Assembly (NCBI GenBank): GCA_947377425.1
Contig: CANCFZ010000018.1
Span: forward strand, 1-19,443
Source of the DNA: Flavobacteriaceae bacterium
GTDB lineage: Bacteria; Bacteroidota; Bacteroidia; Flavobacteriales; Flavobacteriaceae
Length of the DNA stretch: 19,443 nucleotides
Reading direction: 5' to 3'
The translations under genes were made by a program, and so were the position numbers. Under the pieces are notes generated by a model, which was not told where the DNA came from, searched no databases, and saw only the letters and a list, made by a program, of their open reading frames with translations. How positions within the stretch are numbered: the stretch's first letter is position 1; each line of letters opens with the position of its first letter. This document shows positions 1 through 7,673 of the stretch, one piece after another.

Positions 1-373
1 CACCTTTAAAAGGTCCTTTATCAATGATAATTTGTGTGTCTTTTTGAATTGGTATTATTTCAAAAGAGTCAATTATGCCGTCTAATGATATTCTCAGGAT
101 TTCAATTTCTTCGTTTCTAACAACTGCTGGTTTACCTAACCAAAATAAATATCTAACTATTCCCGATACTTTAAAAACCTCATCTCTTTTATGTTCTTCA
201 ATATTGACAAAAACATAAGAATTTATTAAAGGTTGTTGCACCTTTTTCTTTCTGTCTGACCATTGTTTTATTACGGTTACTAATGGACAAAAAGATTCAA
301 TACCTATTTTTTGCAGTCCCTCTGCAACTTTTTTCTCTTGACGAGATTGTGTGTACAAAACATACCAAGACAT
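1..373 (-). CDS. UpxY-like NusG-family transcription antiterminator (3' end cut by window)
   Basis: This frame is open from an ATG at 371-373 to the window edge, giving the first 124 residues. It begins MSWYVLYTQSRQEKKV and continues with CPLVTV, a KKKV..PLINSYVFV stretch and a GIVRYLFWLGKPAVV stretch. This is the pattern of the NGN domain of specialised NusG paralogues (UpxY/RfaH/LoaP-like); the missing part should hold the KOW domain. In Bacteroides, UpxY proteins bind RNA polymerase and prevent early termination inside their own capsule operon. Here the gene lies 91 nt downstream of rfbB on the same strand, inside the polysaccharide locus rather than at its head, so I infer it promotes read-through into later glycosyltransferase genes. 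No TAnnTTTG box is visible in the gap before it, so it is probably co-transcribed with rfbB. The family call is firm; the regulatory target is inferred. Confidence 0.85.
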   Translation of the reverse strand, partial: MSWYVLYTQSRQEKKVAEGLQKIGIESFCPLVTVIKQWSDRKKKVQQPLINSYVFVNIEEHKRDEVFKVSGIVRYLFWLGKPAVVRNEEIEILRISLDGIIDSFEIIPIQKDTQIIIDKGPFKG

Positions 374-441
374 AATTTTGGAGTTATTTTAAAAACATTT
401 TTCATTTGTCATAACTATCTTGATAATGGATTTAGCATAAG

Positions 442-458
442 GTTTTTAATTTAAAAAC
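442..458 (-). other. A/T-rich palindrome just after rfbB
   Basis: A perfect 17-nt palindrome (GTTTTTAA, central T, TTAAAAAC) begins 7 nt after the rfbB stop codon in the 91-nt gap before the UpxY-like gene. The stem has one G:C pair at its base and is otherwise A:T. It is too weak to call a terminator with confidence. It could be an attenuator or pause site, or simply chance in AT-rich DNA. Confidence 0.25.
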
Positions 459-464
459 TAAAAA

Positions 465-1511
465 TTATTTATACTGTTTTTCATAATAGTTGGCATATTC
501 ACCAGAGGTAACATTTTTCAACCATTCTTCATTAGAAAGAAACCAATCAATGGTTTTTTCTAATCCTTGTTCAAATGTTACAGATGGTTTCCAACCTAGT
601 TCTTTATTGATTTTTGATGCGTCAATTGCATATCTTAAATCATGACCTGGTCTATCTTTTACATAGGTAATTAGTTTTTCTGATTCACCCTCTGCTCTAC
701 CAAGTTTTGAATTCATTTGATGGCATAGCAATTTTACTAAATCAATGTTTTGCCATTCATTAAATCCACCAATGTTATAGGTTTCATGATTTTTTCCGTC
801 ATGAAATACTAAATCAATTGCTATCGCATGATCTACTACAAACAACCAATCTCGAGTATATTTTCCGTCACCATAAACTGGCAATGGTTTGTTATTTATT
901 ATATTATTAATGAAAAGTGGAATTAATTTCTCAGGGAAATGATTGGGTCCGTAATTATTAGAGCAATTAGTAATTACATAGGGTAATCCATAGGTTTCAC
1001 CATAAGCTCGAACAAAATGGTCGGAGCTTGCTTTAGAGGCTGAATAGGGTGAATTTGGATCATACGAAGTTGTTTCTGTAAATAATCCTGTTGCTCCTAA
1101 TGAACCATAGACTTCATCCGTAGAAATATGATAAAATCTTTTTCCTTCAAAATTATCTTTCCATGTTTCTTTGGCAGCATTTAGAAGATTCATTGTTCCA
1201 ATAACATTGGTTTTAACAAAGCTTAATGGATCAGTAATTGACCTATCAACATGAGATTCAGCTGCAAGATGCAAAACTCCTTCAAATTGATGCTTTTCAA
1301 ATAATTCATTTATAAAATCTGCATCTACAATATCACCTTTAATAAAAGTATAATTAGAAGCACTTTCGATATCAGAAATATTTTCTAGATTACCCGCATA
1401 GGTTAAAGCATCAAGGTTATAGATTTCGTAATTTGGATACTTATTTACAAATTGTCTTACAACATGGGAGCCTATAAAACCAGCTCCTCCAGTAATTAAT
1501 ATTTTTTTCAT
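465..1511 (-). CDS. rfbB: dTDP-glucose 4,6-dehydratase
   Basis: The 348-residue extended short-chain dehydrogenase converts dTDP-D-glucose to dTDP-4-keto-6-deoxy-D-glucose, the branch point for rhamnose, fucosamine, quinovosamine and related deoxy sugars. Visible signatures are the NAD-binding TGGAGFIGSH near residues 7-16, HLAAESHVDRSI at 81-92, the catalytic TDE triad T131-D132-E133 inside STDEVYG, the YSASK motif with Y156 and K160, and NNYGPNHFPEKLIP. The length matches the family. The ATG overlaps the stop of the preceding dehydrogenase gene by one base (TAATG), so translation is probably coupled. No rfbA, rfbC or rfbD is present in the window; they may lie beyond the left edge. Family identity is near certain. 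The final sugar cannot be deduced here. Confidence 0.97.
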   Translation of the reverse strand: MKKILITGGAGFIGSHVVRQFVNKYPNYEIYNLDALTYAGNLENISDIESASNYTFIKGDIVDADFINELFEKHQFEGVLHLAAESHVDRSITDPLSFVKTNVIGTMNLLNAAKETWKDNFEGKRFYHISTDEVYGSLGATGLFTETTSYDPNSPYSASKASSDHFVRAYGETYGLPYVITNCSNNYGPNHFPEKLIPLFINNIINNKPLPVYGDGKYTRDWLFVVDHAIAIDLVFHDGKNHETYNIGGFNEWQNIDLVKLLCHQMNSKLGRAEGESEKLITYVKDRPGHDLRYAIDASKINKELGWKPSVTFEQGLEKTIDWFLSNEEWLKNVTSGEYANYYEKQYK

Positions 1512-2788
1512 TATAATCTTCCGTCTGCTTTTTCGTTTAATACTCCTTTTACATCAAACAAAACTCCATTTGAATTCTGTAATTTTGACATATCGATATC
1601 TAAAAATTCATTATGAGCAACGCCTAAAACTATGGCATCAAAAGTAGATGTTGGCAATACATTTGTCATTTCTAATTGATATTCATGTTGTACTTCTGCT
1701 GGTTTTGCCCAAGGGTCATATATTGTAATGTTAATACCATAATCCGATAACGCAGCAATAACATCAACAATTTTAGTATTTCTAACATCCGGACAGTTTT
1801 CTTTAAAAGTAATTCCAAGCATCAATAATTTTGCGCCATTTACTGAAATTCCTTTTTTAATCATTAGTTTCACAACTTGTGATGCAACATATTCTCCCAT
1901 GCTGTCATTCAATCGTCTTCCGGCTAAAATAATCTCAGGATGGTATCCTTTTTCTTGAGCTTTTTGAGCTAAATAATAGGGATCAACACCAATACAATGT
2001 CCGCCAACTAAACCTGGCTTGAATGGTAAAAAGTTCCATTTTGTTCCAGCAGCCTCTAAAACTGCATGTGTATCAATTTCTAGTAAATTGAAGATTTTTG
2101 CTAATTCATTTACAAAAGCAATATTAATATCTCTTTGTGAGTTTTCGATAACCTTAGCCGCTTCTGCAACCTTAATCGACGGTGCCAAATGCGTTCCTGC
2201 AATAATTACTGATTTATATAAATCATTAACTTTTTGCCCAATTTCAGGAGTAGAACCTGATGTCACTTTTAATATTTTTTCTACAGTATGCTCTTTATCT
2301 CCAGGGTTTATTCTCTCTGGAGAATATCCAGCAAAAAAATCAACATTAAACTTTAAACCACTTACTCTTTCTAAAACTGGAATACACTCTTCTTCTGTAA
2401 CTCCCGGATAAACAGTCGATTCATAAACAACTATATCACCTTTTTTCAAAACTTTACCAACGGTTTCACTAGATTTATATAATGGAGTTAAATCGGGTCT
2501 ATTATTTTTATCAACCGGAGTTGGTACCGTTACTATGTAGTAATTACAATCTTTTATTTCATCAATATTATTGCTACAAAAAAGTCCATTTCCAACAGCA
2601 CCCGAATCAATTAAAACTTGTTTTAACGTTGTTTCATCAATTTCTAATGTAGAATCTAATCCCGAATTCAACTCGTTAATTCTATTTTGATTGATATCGA
2701 ATCCAATTACAGGATATTTAGTTGCAAAAAGTCGGGCTAAAGGCAATCCCACATATCCTAATCCTACAACAGCTATTTTAATACTCAT
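1511..2788 (-). CDS. tviB: UDP-N-acetylhexosamine 6-dehydrogenase, TviB/WbpO type
   Basis: The 425-residue NAD-dependent nucleotide-sugar dehydrogenase oxidises C6 of UDP-GlcNAc or UDP-GalNAc to the uronic acid. The N-terminal Rossmann motif is VVGLGYVGLPLA (residues 7-18), followed by VTVPTPVD, YESTVYPGVTEEEC and SPERINPGD (156-164). The active-site block is GGHCIGVDPYY with the catalytic cysteine at 265, and the UDP-binding C-terminal domain contains GITFKENCPDVRNTK. Length, internal motifs and C-terminus closely match Salmonella TviB of Vi-antigen synthesis as I recall it; WbpO of Pseudomonas is the same family. The WbpP/TviC-like epimerase two genes upstream fits a UDP-GlcNAc to UDP-GalNAc to UDP-GalNAcA route, but order of action and exact substrate are inferred. 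UDP-ManNAc dehydrogenase activity is the less likely alternative. Confidence 0.92.
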   Translation of the reverse strand: MSIKIAVVGLGYVGLPLARLFATKYPVIGFDINQNRINELNSGLDSTLEIDETTLKQVLIDSGAVGNGLFCSNNIDEIKDCNYYIVTVPTPVDKNNRPDLTPLYKSSETVGKVLKKGDIVVYESTVYPGVTEEECIPVLERVSGLKFNVDFFAGYSPERINPGDKEHTVEKILKVTSGSTPEIGQKVNDLYKSVIIAGTHLAPSIKVAEAAKVIENSQRDINIAFVNELAKIFNLLEIDTHAVLEAAGTKWNFLPFKPGLVGGHCIGVDPYYLAQKAQEKGYHPEIILAGRRLNDSMGEYVASQVVKLMIKKGISVNGAKLLMLGITFKENCPDVRNTKIVDVIAALSDYGINITIYDPWAKPAEVQHEYQLEMTNVLPTSTFDAIVLGVAHNEFLDIDMSKLQNSNGVLFDVKGVLNEKADGRL

Positions 2789-2816
2789 AGTTTTAATTAT
2801 TAATTTATGAAGTTTA

Positions 2817-2824
2817 CAAATATA
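2817..2824 (-). promoter_or_regulatory. possible internal -7 box before tviB
   Basis: Read on the minus strand, the 41-nt gap between the UDP-glucose dehydrogenase and TviB-type genes contains TATATTTG, an exact match to the Bacteroidota -7 element TAnnTTTG. It lies about 28 nt upstream of the tviB ATG. No TTTG is found at the expected distance upstream, so this is only a candidate internal promoter within the polysaccharide operon. Confidence 0.25.
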
Positions 2825-2829
2825 TAAAT

Positions 2830-4221
2830 TTATGAACCAATTGACTGAAATACAAAACCTATTTCTTTAATTTTTTTAGCATCTAATAAATTTCTACCAT
2901 CAAAAACAAATGCTGGCTTTAACATATTATCATATATTTTTTGCCAGTCATAATCTTTAAATTCGTCCCATTCGGTCATTATTGCTATGGCATGTGCATT
3001 TTTACAAGCATCATAAGGATCTTCAAAAGTTGTTAAACATTTTTCGTTTTCTGAAGATATTCTAGTCTCCAAATAATTCAAATCTGACAACGCTTGTTTG
3101 TAAGAAACTTTTGGGTCAAATAATGCTATTTTTGCTTGTTCGTTAATCAAATTATCTGCAACATAAATTGCCGCTGACTCACGAGTATCATTAGTGTCTT
3201 TTTTAAATGCCCATCCCAAAAACGCAATTTTTTTATCTGCTATAGTATTATATAATGTTGTAACTATATTTTTGGAAAATCTTCTTTTTTGGTGGTCATT
3301 CATAATAATAACTTGTTCCCAATAATCGGCAACTTCATTCAATCCAAATGATTTTGAAATATAAACTAAATTCAAAATATCTTTTTGAAAACATGACCCT
3401 CCAAATCCTACAGAAGCTTTTAAAAATTTAGATCCAATTCTACTATCCATTCCTATTGCTCTTGCAACTTCACTCACATTTGCTCCAGTTTTTTCACACA
3501 ATTCAGACACTGCATTTATAGAAGATACACGCTGCGCTAAAAATGCATTAGCTATAAGTTTTGATAATTCCGAAGACCATACATTGGTTGTTAATATTCT
3601 CTCTTTTGGAACCCAATTAGCATAAACATCAACTAAAGATTGAATTGCTCTTTGCCCTTCTGGAGAAGAATCTCCTCCAATTAAAACTCTATCAGGACTT
3701 AATAAATCTTCAACAGCCGTTCCTTCAGCCAAAAACTCAGGATTTGAAAGGATTTGAAACTGAACTCCATTTCCAGTATTATCCAAAATATTTTTTATAG
3801 CCTCAGCTGTTCTAACAGGCAATGTTGACTTTTCTACAACAATTTTATTGTCTTTAGAAACCCTTGCAATTTGTCTAGCGCAAAGCTCAATATATTTTAA
3901 ATCGGCAGCCATTCCTTTTCCAGAACCATAAGTTTTCGTAGGTGTATTTACAGAAATGAAAATTATTTGCGCTTCATCAATTGCTTTATCTACTTCCGTT
4001 GAAAAGAACAAATTCTTACCTCTTGATTGCGCTACAATTTCTCCCAAACCAGGCTCATATACGGGTATGTTATCAACATTAGAATCATTCCACTTTGAGA
4101 TTCTTTCTTCATTCAAATCAACTACAGTAACCTTAATGTGAGGACATTTTTGAGCTATCACAGACATTGTTGGTCCTCCAACATATCCAGCTCCAATGCA
4201 ACAAATATTTGTGATTTTCAT
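2830..4221 (-). CDS. ugd: UDP-glucose 6-dehydrogenase, animal-like type
   Basis: The 463-residue enzyme oxidises UDP-glucose to UDP-glucuronate with two NAD+. The N-terminal motif CIGAGYVGGPT (residues 8-18) is followed by PVYEPGLGEIV, GKNLFFSTEVD, SVNTPTKTYGSGKGMAADLK, SNPEFLAEGTA, WSSELSKLIANAFLAQR (K221 is the expected catalytic lysine) and VGFGGSCFQKD with catalytic C277. The C-terminal domain carries FLGWAFKKDTNDTRES and a MLKPAFVFDGRN stretch. This collinear set of motifs resembles human UGDH far more than the short E. coli Ugd form. Such animal-like homologues are known in some bacteria. The stop of the upstream epimerase gene is only 6 nt away, so the two are clearly in one operon. 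The product likely supplies glucuronate, or galacturonate or xylose after further enzymes, to the polysaccharide. Confidence 0.95.
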   Translation of the reverse strand: MKITNICCIGAGYVGGPTMSVIAQKCPHIKVTVVDLNEERISKWNDSNVDNIPVYEPGLGEIVAQSRGKNLFFSTEVDKAIDEAQIIFISVNTPTKTYGSGKGMAADLKYIELCARQIARVSKDNKIVVEKSTLPVRTAEAIKNILDNTGNGVQFQILSNPEFLAEGTAVEDLLSPDRVLIGGDSSPEGQRAIQSLVDVYANWVPKERILTTNVWSSELSKLIANAFLAQRVSSINAVSELCEKTGANVSEVARAIGMDSRIGSKFLKASVGFGGSCFQKDILNLVYISKSFGLNEVADYWEQVIIMNDHQKRRFSKNIVTTLYNTIADKKIAFLGWAFKKDTNDTRESAAIYVADNLINEQAKIALFDPKVSYKQALSDLNYLETRISSENEKCLTTFEDPYDACKNAHAIAIMTEWDEFKDYDWQKIYDNMLKPAFVFDGRNLLDAKKIKEIGFVFQSIGS

Positions 4222-4227
4222 ATCTTT

Positions 4228-5193
4228 CTATTTTAAGTTTTCCCAATACCATTTAACGGCCTCTTTTAACCCGTCTTTAAATGAATATTCAGGATTATAA
4301 TTTAATAATTCTTTGGCTTTTTCAATACTAGCCAATGAATGCGGAATATCGCCAACTCTATTAGGTCCATAAATAATTTCAATCTTCGCAATAGAAGAGT
4401 CAAATTCTGATAAATATTCTTTTAAATAATGAACCATCTCATTCAAGGTAACTCTGTCTCCAAAAGCAGTATTATAAACTGTATTAACAGCACTAGAATT
4501 TTGAGTAGTAATCGCTAATTCATTCATTTGAATTACATTATCAATATATGTGAAATCTCTTGAATAATTTCCATCACCATTAATAACCGGACTTTCATTT
4601 TTCATTAGTTGCATAACAAACTTAGGAATCACGGCAGCATAAGCTCCTTTTGGATCTTGTTTTCTTCCAAACACATTAAAATATCTAAGCCCAATTGTTT
4701 CTAAACCATAAGTTTTGCTAAAAATATCAGCATACAATTCATTAACATATTTAGTAATGGCATAAGGAGAAAGAGGTTTTCCTATTACATCCTCCACTTT
4801 TGGAAGTGATTCAGAATCTCCATAAGTAGATGAACTTGCTGCAAAAACAAACCTTTTCACACCATTATCTCTTGATGCGACTAACATGTTCAAAAATCCA
4901 GAAACATTAACATCATTACTTGTTATCGGATCAACTATTGACCTTGGCACAGAACCTAATGCCGCTTGATGCATGACATAATCAATTCCTTGAGTTGCCT
5001 TTTTACAATCTTCAAGATTTCTTATATCACCTTCAATAAGTTTAAATCTTTCATTTAAAAATAAATGCTCAATATTATGTCGATGACCCGTTGCAAAATT
5101 ATCCAAGCAAGTTACGCTATAACCTTTACCCAAAAAATACTCACACAAATTTGAGCCTATAAATCCAGCTCCTCCAGTTACTAATATTTTCAT
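4228..5193 (-). CDS. wbpP: UDP-N-acetylglucosamine 4-epimerase, WbpP/TviC type
   Basis: The 321-residue extended short-chain dehydrogenase probably interconverts UDP-GlcNAc and UDP-GalNAc. It has the glycine-rich TGGAGFIGSN (residues 6-15), the family-typical ALGSVPRSIVDPITSN (78-93), FAASSSTYGD with active-site serine/threonine around 120-123, and a PLSPYAITKYVNELYAD segment carrying Y144 and K148. GLRYFNVFGRKQDPKGAYAAVIPKF and SRDFTYIDNVIQ follow. These blocks are nearly those of Pseudomonas WbpP and Salmonella TviC, which prefer N-acetylated sugars, rather than GalE of the Leloir pathway. The family average is about 340 residues; this copy starts directly at the Rossmann strand and lacks a longer N-terminal extension. 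It follows the Wzc-like gene by 12 nt and precedes ugd by 6 nt. Confidence 0.93.
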   Translation of the reverse strand: MKILVTGGAGFIGSNLCEYFLGKGYSVTCLDNFATGHRHNIEHLFLNERFKLIEGDIRNLEDCKKATQGIDYVMHQAALGSVPRSIVDPITSNDVNVSGFLNMLVASRDNGVKRFVFAASSSTYGDSESLPKVEDVIGKPLSPYAITKYVNELYADIFSKTYGLETIGLRYFNVFGRKQDPKGAYAAVIPKFVMQLMKNESPVINGDGNYSRDFTYIDNVIQMNELAITTQNSSAVNTVYNTAFGDRVTLNEMVHYLKEYLSEFDSSIAKIEIIYGPNRVGDIPHSLASIEKAKELLNYNPEYSFKDGLKEAVKWYWENLK

Positions 5194-5205
5194 ATATTTA
5201 TAATT

Positions 5206-7665
5206 TTAAGAACTTTTTTTAGTTATTTTTTTAAATAATTTCACAAAAATATTGTCAACCACATCTTCTTGGTGGTAACCATTTGCGTAGTTTCCATAGC
5301 CATAGCCGTAACCATAGCTATAACCATAACCATATTTTGCTTTGTTTTCATAACCATTCATAATAATACTCACATTACTAAGTTCTTCTCTTTTTACTCG
5401 ATTATTTAACAAGTTAACCATTTCTTTTTTAGTGAAATTTTGTCTCATTACATATAAAGTAACATCAGCGAAAATTGACAATTCTACAGCATCCGTGACT
5501 AAACCAACTGGAGGAGTATCAAGAATTATATATTCATATTTGCTTTTCAATTCATTCATAAATTCCACCATTGATTCTCCCATGATTAATTCTGATGGAT
5601 TTGGCGGAATTGTTCCAGATGATATTACATCTAAAAAAGGAATTTTTGTCTTTTGGGTTACTTCTTCCAAAGTTTTTTGTCCAATTAAGTAATTTGCGAC
5701 TCCTAAATCATTATCTAAATTAAAATCTTCAAAAATCTTTGGCTTTCTTAAGTCTAAACCTACAATAACCGTTTTCTTTTCACTTAAAGCGAAAACTGTT
5801 GCTATGTTAATACAACAAAAAGTTTTTCCTTCACCACTAACCGACGATGTTAACATTAATGTCTTTGTTCCTGAAACATTCTGTTTTTTATAGAGAAACT
5901 GTAATGAAGAACGAATTGCCCTAAATGATTCTGCTAAGGCAGATTTTGGTTTTTCAAAAACGGATAAATTAGTTTCGGTATGTTTAACACCAACAACACC
6001 TATTATTGGCAACGATGTCATATTAGAAACATCATCCGTGTTTTGGACAGAATTATTGACGAAAAATATTAAAAACACAATAAATAAGGGTATTAATAAA
6101 CCCATAAATATTGCAATAACATAATTAACTCCTGTTCGCGGTCCTATTAATCCACCTCCAATATCTTTGGCCGGATCAATAAATTGAATGTCTGATAAAT
6201 TTGCAGCTTTTACAATTTGTGCTTCGGTTCTTTTTTGAAGATAGGTTTCATAAATATTATTATTCAAATCATACTTTCGCATAATCTTAATATACTCTTG
6301 CTTGTCTTCTGGAAGATTCATTATTTTTCCTTCAACAGTACTAATTTTACTTTTCACCTGAGAAGATTCAAATTGTATAGAAGCCTTAGCAGAATTTATA
6401 TTTTCAAGTAAAACATTTTTTACTGAAGCTATTTCGTTATCAATATTGCTATACAAAACATCACTTTTAACTGAATAAATCATTTCTGATCTTCTAACAG
6501 AAAGCTCAACAAGTTTAGAAACATTAACCAAAATATTTGGGTCTTCAATACCTGCAACTGATGGTGCTGGAAGTTTTGAAAAGTCATTACTTTTTCTTAA
6601 ATAGTTACTTAAAGTGTTATAATAATTTAGCTTTCTATTCACTTCGTCATTAGCTTTATCTAAATCAATAATTTGAGTTTGAAATATATCTCCTCCACTT
6701 TCAATTTGAGTAATATTTTTATTTTTACTAAACACTTTCAAGTCTTGGTTGGCTTTCTTTAAATCACCTTCCATATTATGCAATGTTGTATCAATAAATT
6801 TAATAGTATTTTCAGCAAATAAATTTTTACTATCTAACTGTTTTTTTATAAGCATTTTAACAGTTTCATTTAGATAATCTACTATTCTAGATTTATTAGT
6901 ACCATCAAGAGATAATTTTAATATAGAAGGTGATTTATCGTCAATAACAACTTTTATGCTTTTATAATCAGAAACCACATCGTCAAATGAATTGAATACA
7001 ACCATATAATCACTTCCAACATAATTCCCTGGATTCTCTTTTATTTCTAAAACCCAATCCAAAAAAGGCAAGGAAACTCTCTGTCCGACTTTAAATCTTT
7101 TAACAATCTTATTATTAGATAGAGAAACAGAATTTTTTGAATTTTCAAGATAATTTATTACGGAAACCGAATTGGAATTAGAATTTATAGTTATTTCATA
7201 ATCCGTTTTAGAAACAAATTTAATATTAATAGGTGTTTCAAATACCTGATTTTTAGACTTATCAATTTTAACTACAAATGGCGTACTTCCATAAACATCT
7301 TGAACAAAATATTTTTGCTGTTGTAAATAATCAATATAGAATTCTAATCTATCTACAACTATTTCATTATGTGAACGAGATTTTATTGTAGAAGCAATAC
7401 TTTGAACTTGATCTGAATTTCCACCCCAGTTAAAGATTAAACTAGTATTTGAAGTAAAAAGCGGATTATCTTGTTCTTTAATAGCAATAGTAGTTTCTAA
7501 CGAATAGATTTTTTGCTTGCGAATATTAACTTGATGGGCTGTTATTAAACATATTATCAAACCCAACAAAAACCATTTCCAATAGCTTCCTGTTTTTAGC
7601 AAAAAACCTTTAAAATCGAAGCTGTTTTGGTTTTCAAAAAAAGAAAAATCTTTTACATCTAACAT
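5206..7665 (-). CDS. wzc: polysaccharide chain-length/export regulator fused to tyrosine autokinase (Wzc-like)
   Basis: The 819-residue inner-membrane protein combines a Wzz-like periplasmic domain and a cytoplasmic BY-kinase. TM1 lies near residues 28-44, followed by a long periplasmic part rich in predicted helix/coiled coil. TM2 lies near 513-536. Then come the oligomerisation motif E579-R582-R585 (ESFRAIR), Walker A SSVSGEGKT with K614, Walker A' VIVGLDLRKP with D638, and Walker B YIILDTPP with D716. The tail at 778-797 holds nine tyrosines, almost every second residue, the autophosphorylation cluster. It is longer than E. coli Wzc (720 residues), as is usual in Bacteroidota. It starts 8 nt after the Wza-like gene, its expected outer-membrane partner. 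In the family, cycles of phosphorylation and dephosphorylation control polymer length and export; no phosphatase gene (Wzb or PHP type) is in the window. Confidence 0.95.
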   Translation of the reverse strand: MLDVKDFSFFENQNSFDFKGFLLKTGSYWKWFLLGLIICLITAHQVNIRKQKIYSLETTIAIKEQDNPLFTSNTSLIFNWGGNSDQVQSIASTIKSRSHNEIVVDRLEFYIDYLQQQKYFVQDVYGSTPFVVKIDKSKNQVFETPINIKFVSKTDYEITINSNSNSVSVINYLENSKNSVSLSNNKIVKRFKVGQRVSLPFLDWVLEIKENPGNYVGSDYMVVFNSFDDVVSDYKSIKVVIDDKSPSILKLSLDGTNKSRIVDYLNETVKMLIKKQLDSKNLFAENTIKFIDTTLHNMEGDLKKANQDLKVFSKNKNITQIESGGDIFQTQIIDLDKANDEVNRKLNYYNTLSNYLRKSNDFSKLPAPSVAGIEDPNILVNVSKLVELSVRRSEMIYSVKSDVLYSNIDNEIASVKNVLLENINSAKASIQFESSQVKSKISTVEGKIMNLPEDKQEYIKIMRKYDLNNNIYETYLQKRTEAQIVKAANLSDIQFIDPAKDIGGGLIGPRTGVNYVIAIFMGLLIPLFIVFLIFFVNNSVQNTDDVSNMTSLPIIGVVGVKHTETNLSVFEKPKSALAESFRAIRSSLQFLYKKQNVSGTKTLMLTSSVSGEGKTFCCINIATVFALSEKKTVIVGLDLRKPKIFEDFNLDNDLGVANYLIGQKTLEEVTQKTKIPFLDVISSGTIPPNPSELIMGESMVEFMNELKSKYEYIILDTPPVGLVTDAVELSIFADVTLYVMRQNFTKKEMVNLLNNRVKREELSNVSIIMNGYENKAKYGYGYSYGYGYGYGNYANGYHQEDVVDNIFVKLFKKITKKSS
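5294..5335 (-). repeat. hexanucleotide tandem repeat encoding the Tyr-Gly tail of the Wzc-like kinase
   Basis: Seven consecutive degenerate 6-nt units (plus-strand form CCATAN) run through this stretch. Read on the coding strand each gives Tyr-Gly, or once Tyr-Ser. The unit is a multiple of three, so gain or loss of one unit changes the number of autophosphorylation tyrosines without a frameshift. Silent differences between units (GGT/GGC/AGC, TAT/TAC) indicate that it is not a freshly expanded array. Confidence 0.8.
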
Positions 7666-7673
7666 TAATAATA

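Noticed and set aside
2019..2411. Antisense open frame of 130 codons opposite the TviB-type gene
   Set aside because: It is the mirror of a conserved coding region, with no family resemblance and no separate promoter; similar antisense frames opposite ugd, wzc, gltA and wza were rejected for the same reason.
5294..5335. Short regular repeats as a possible CRISPR or minisatellite array
   Set aside because: The units are 6 nt, contiguous, without spacers, and in frame with a clear Tyr-Gly protein tail.
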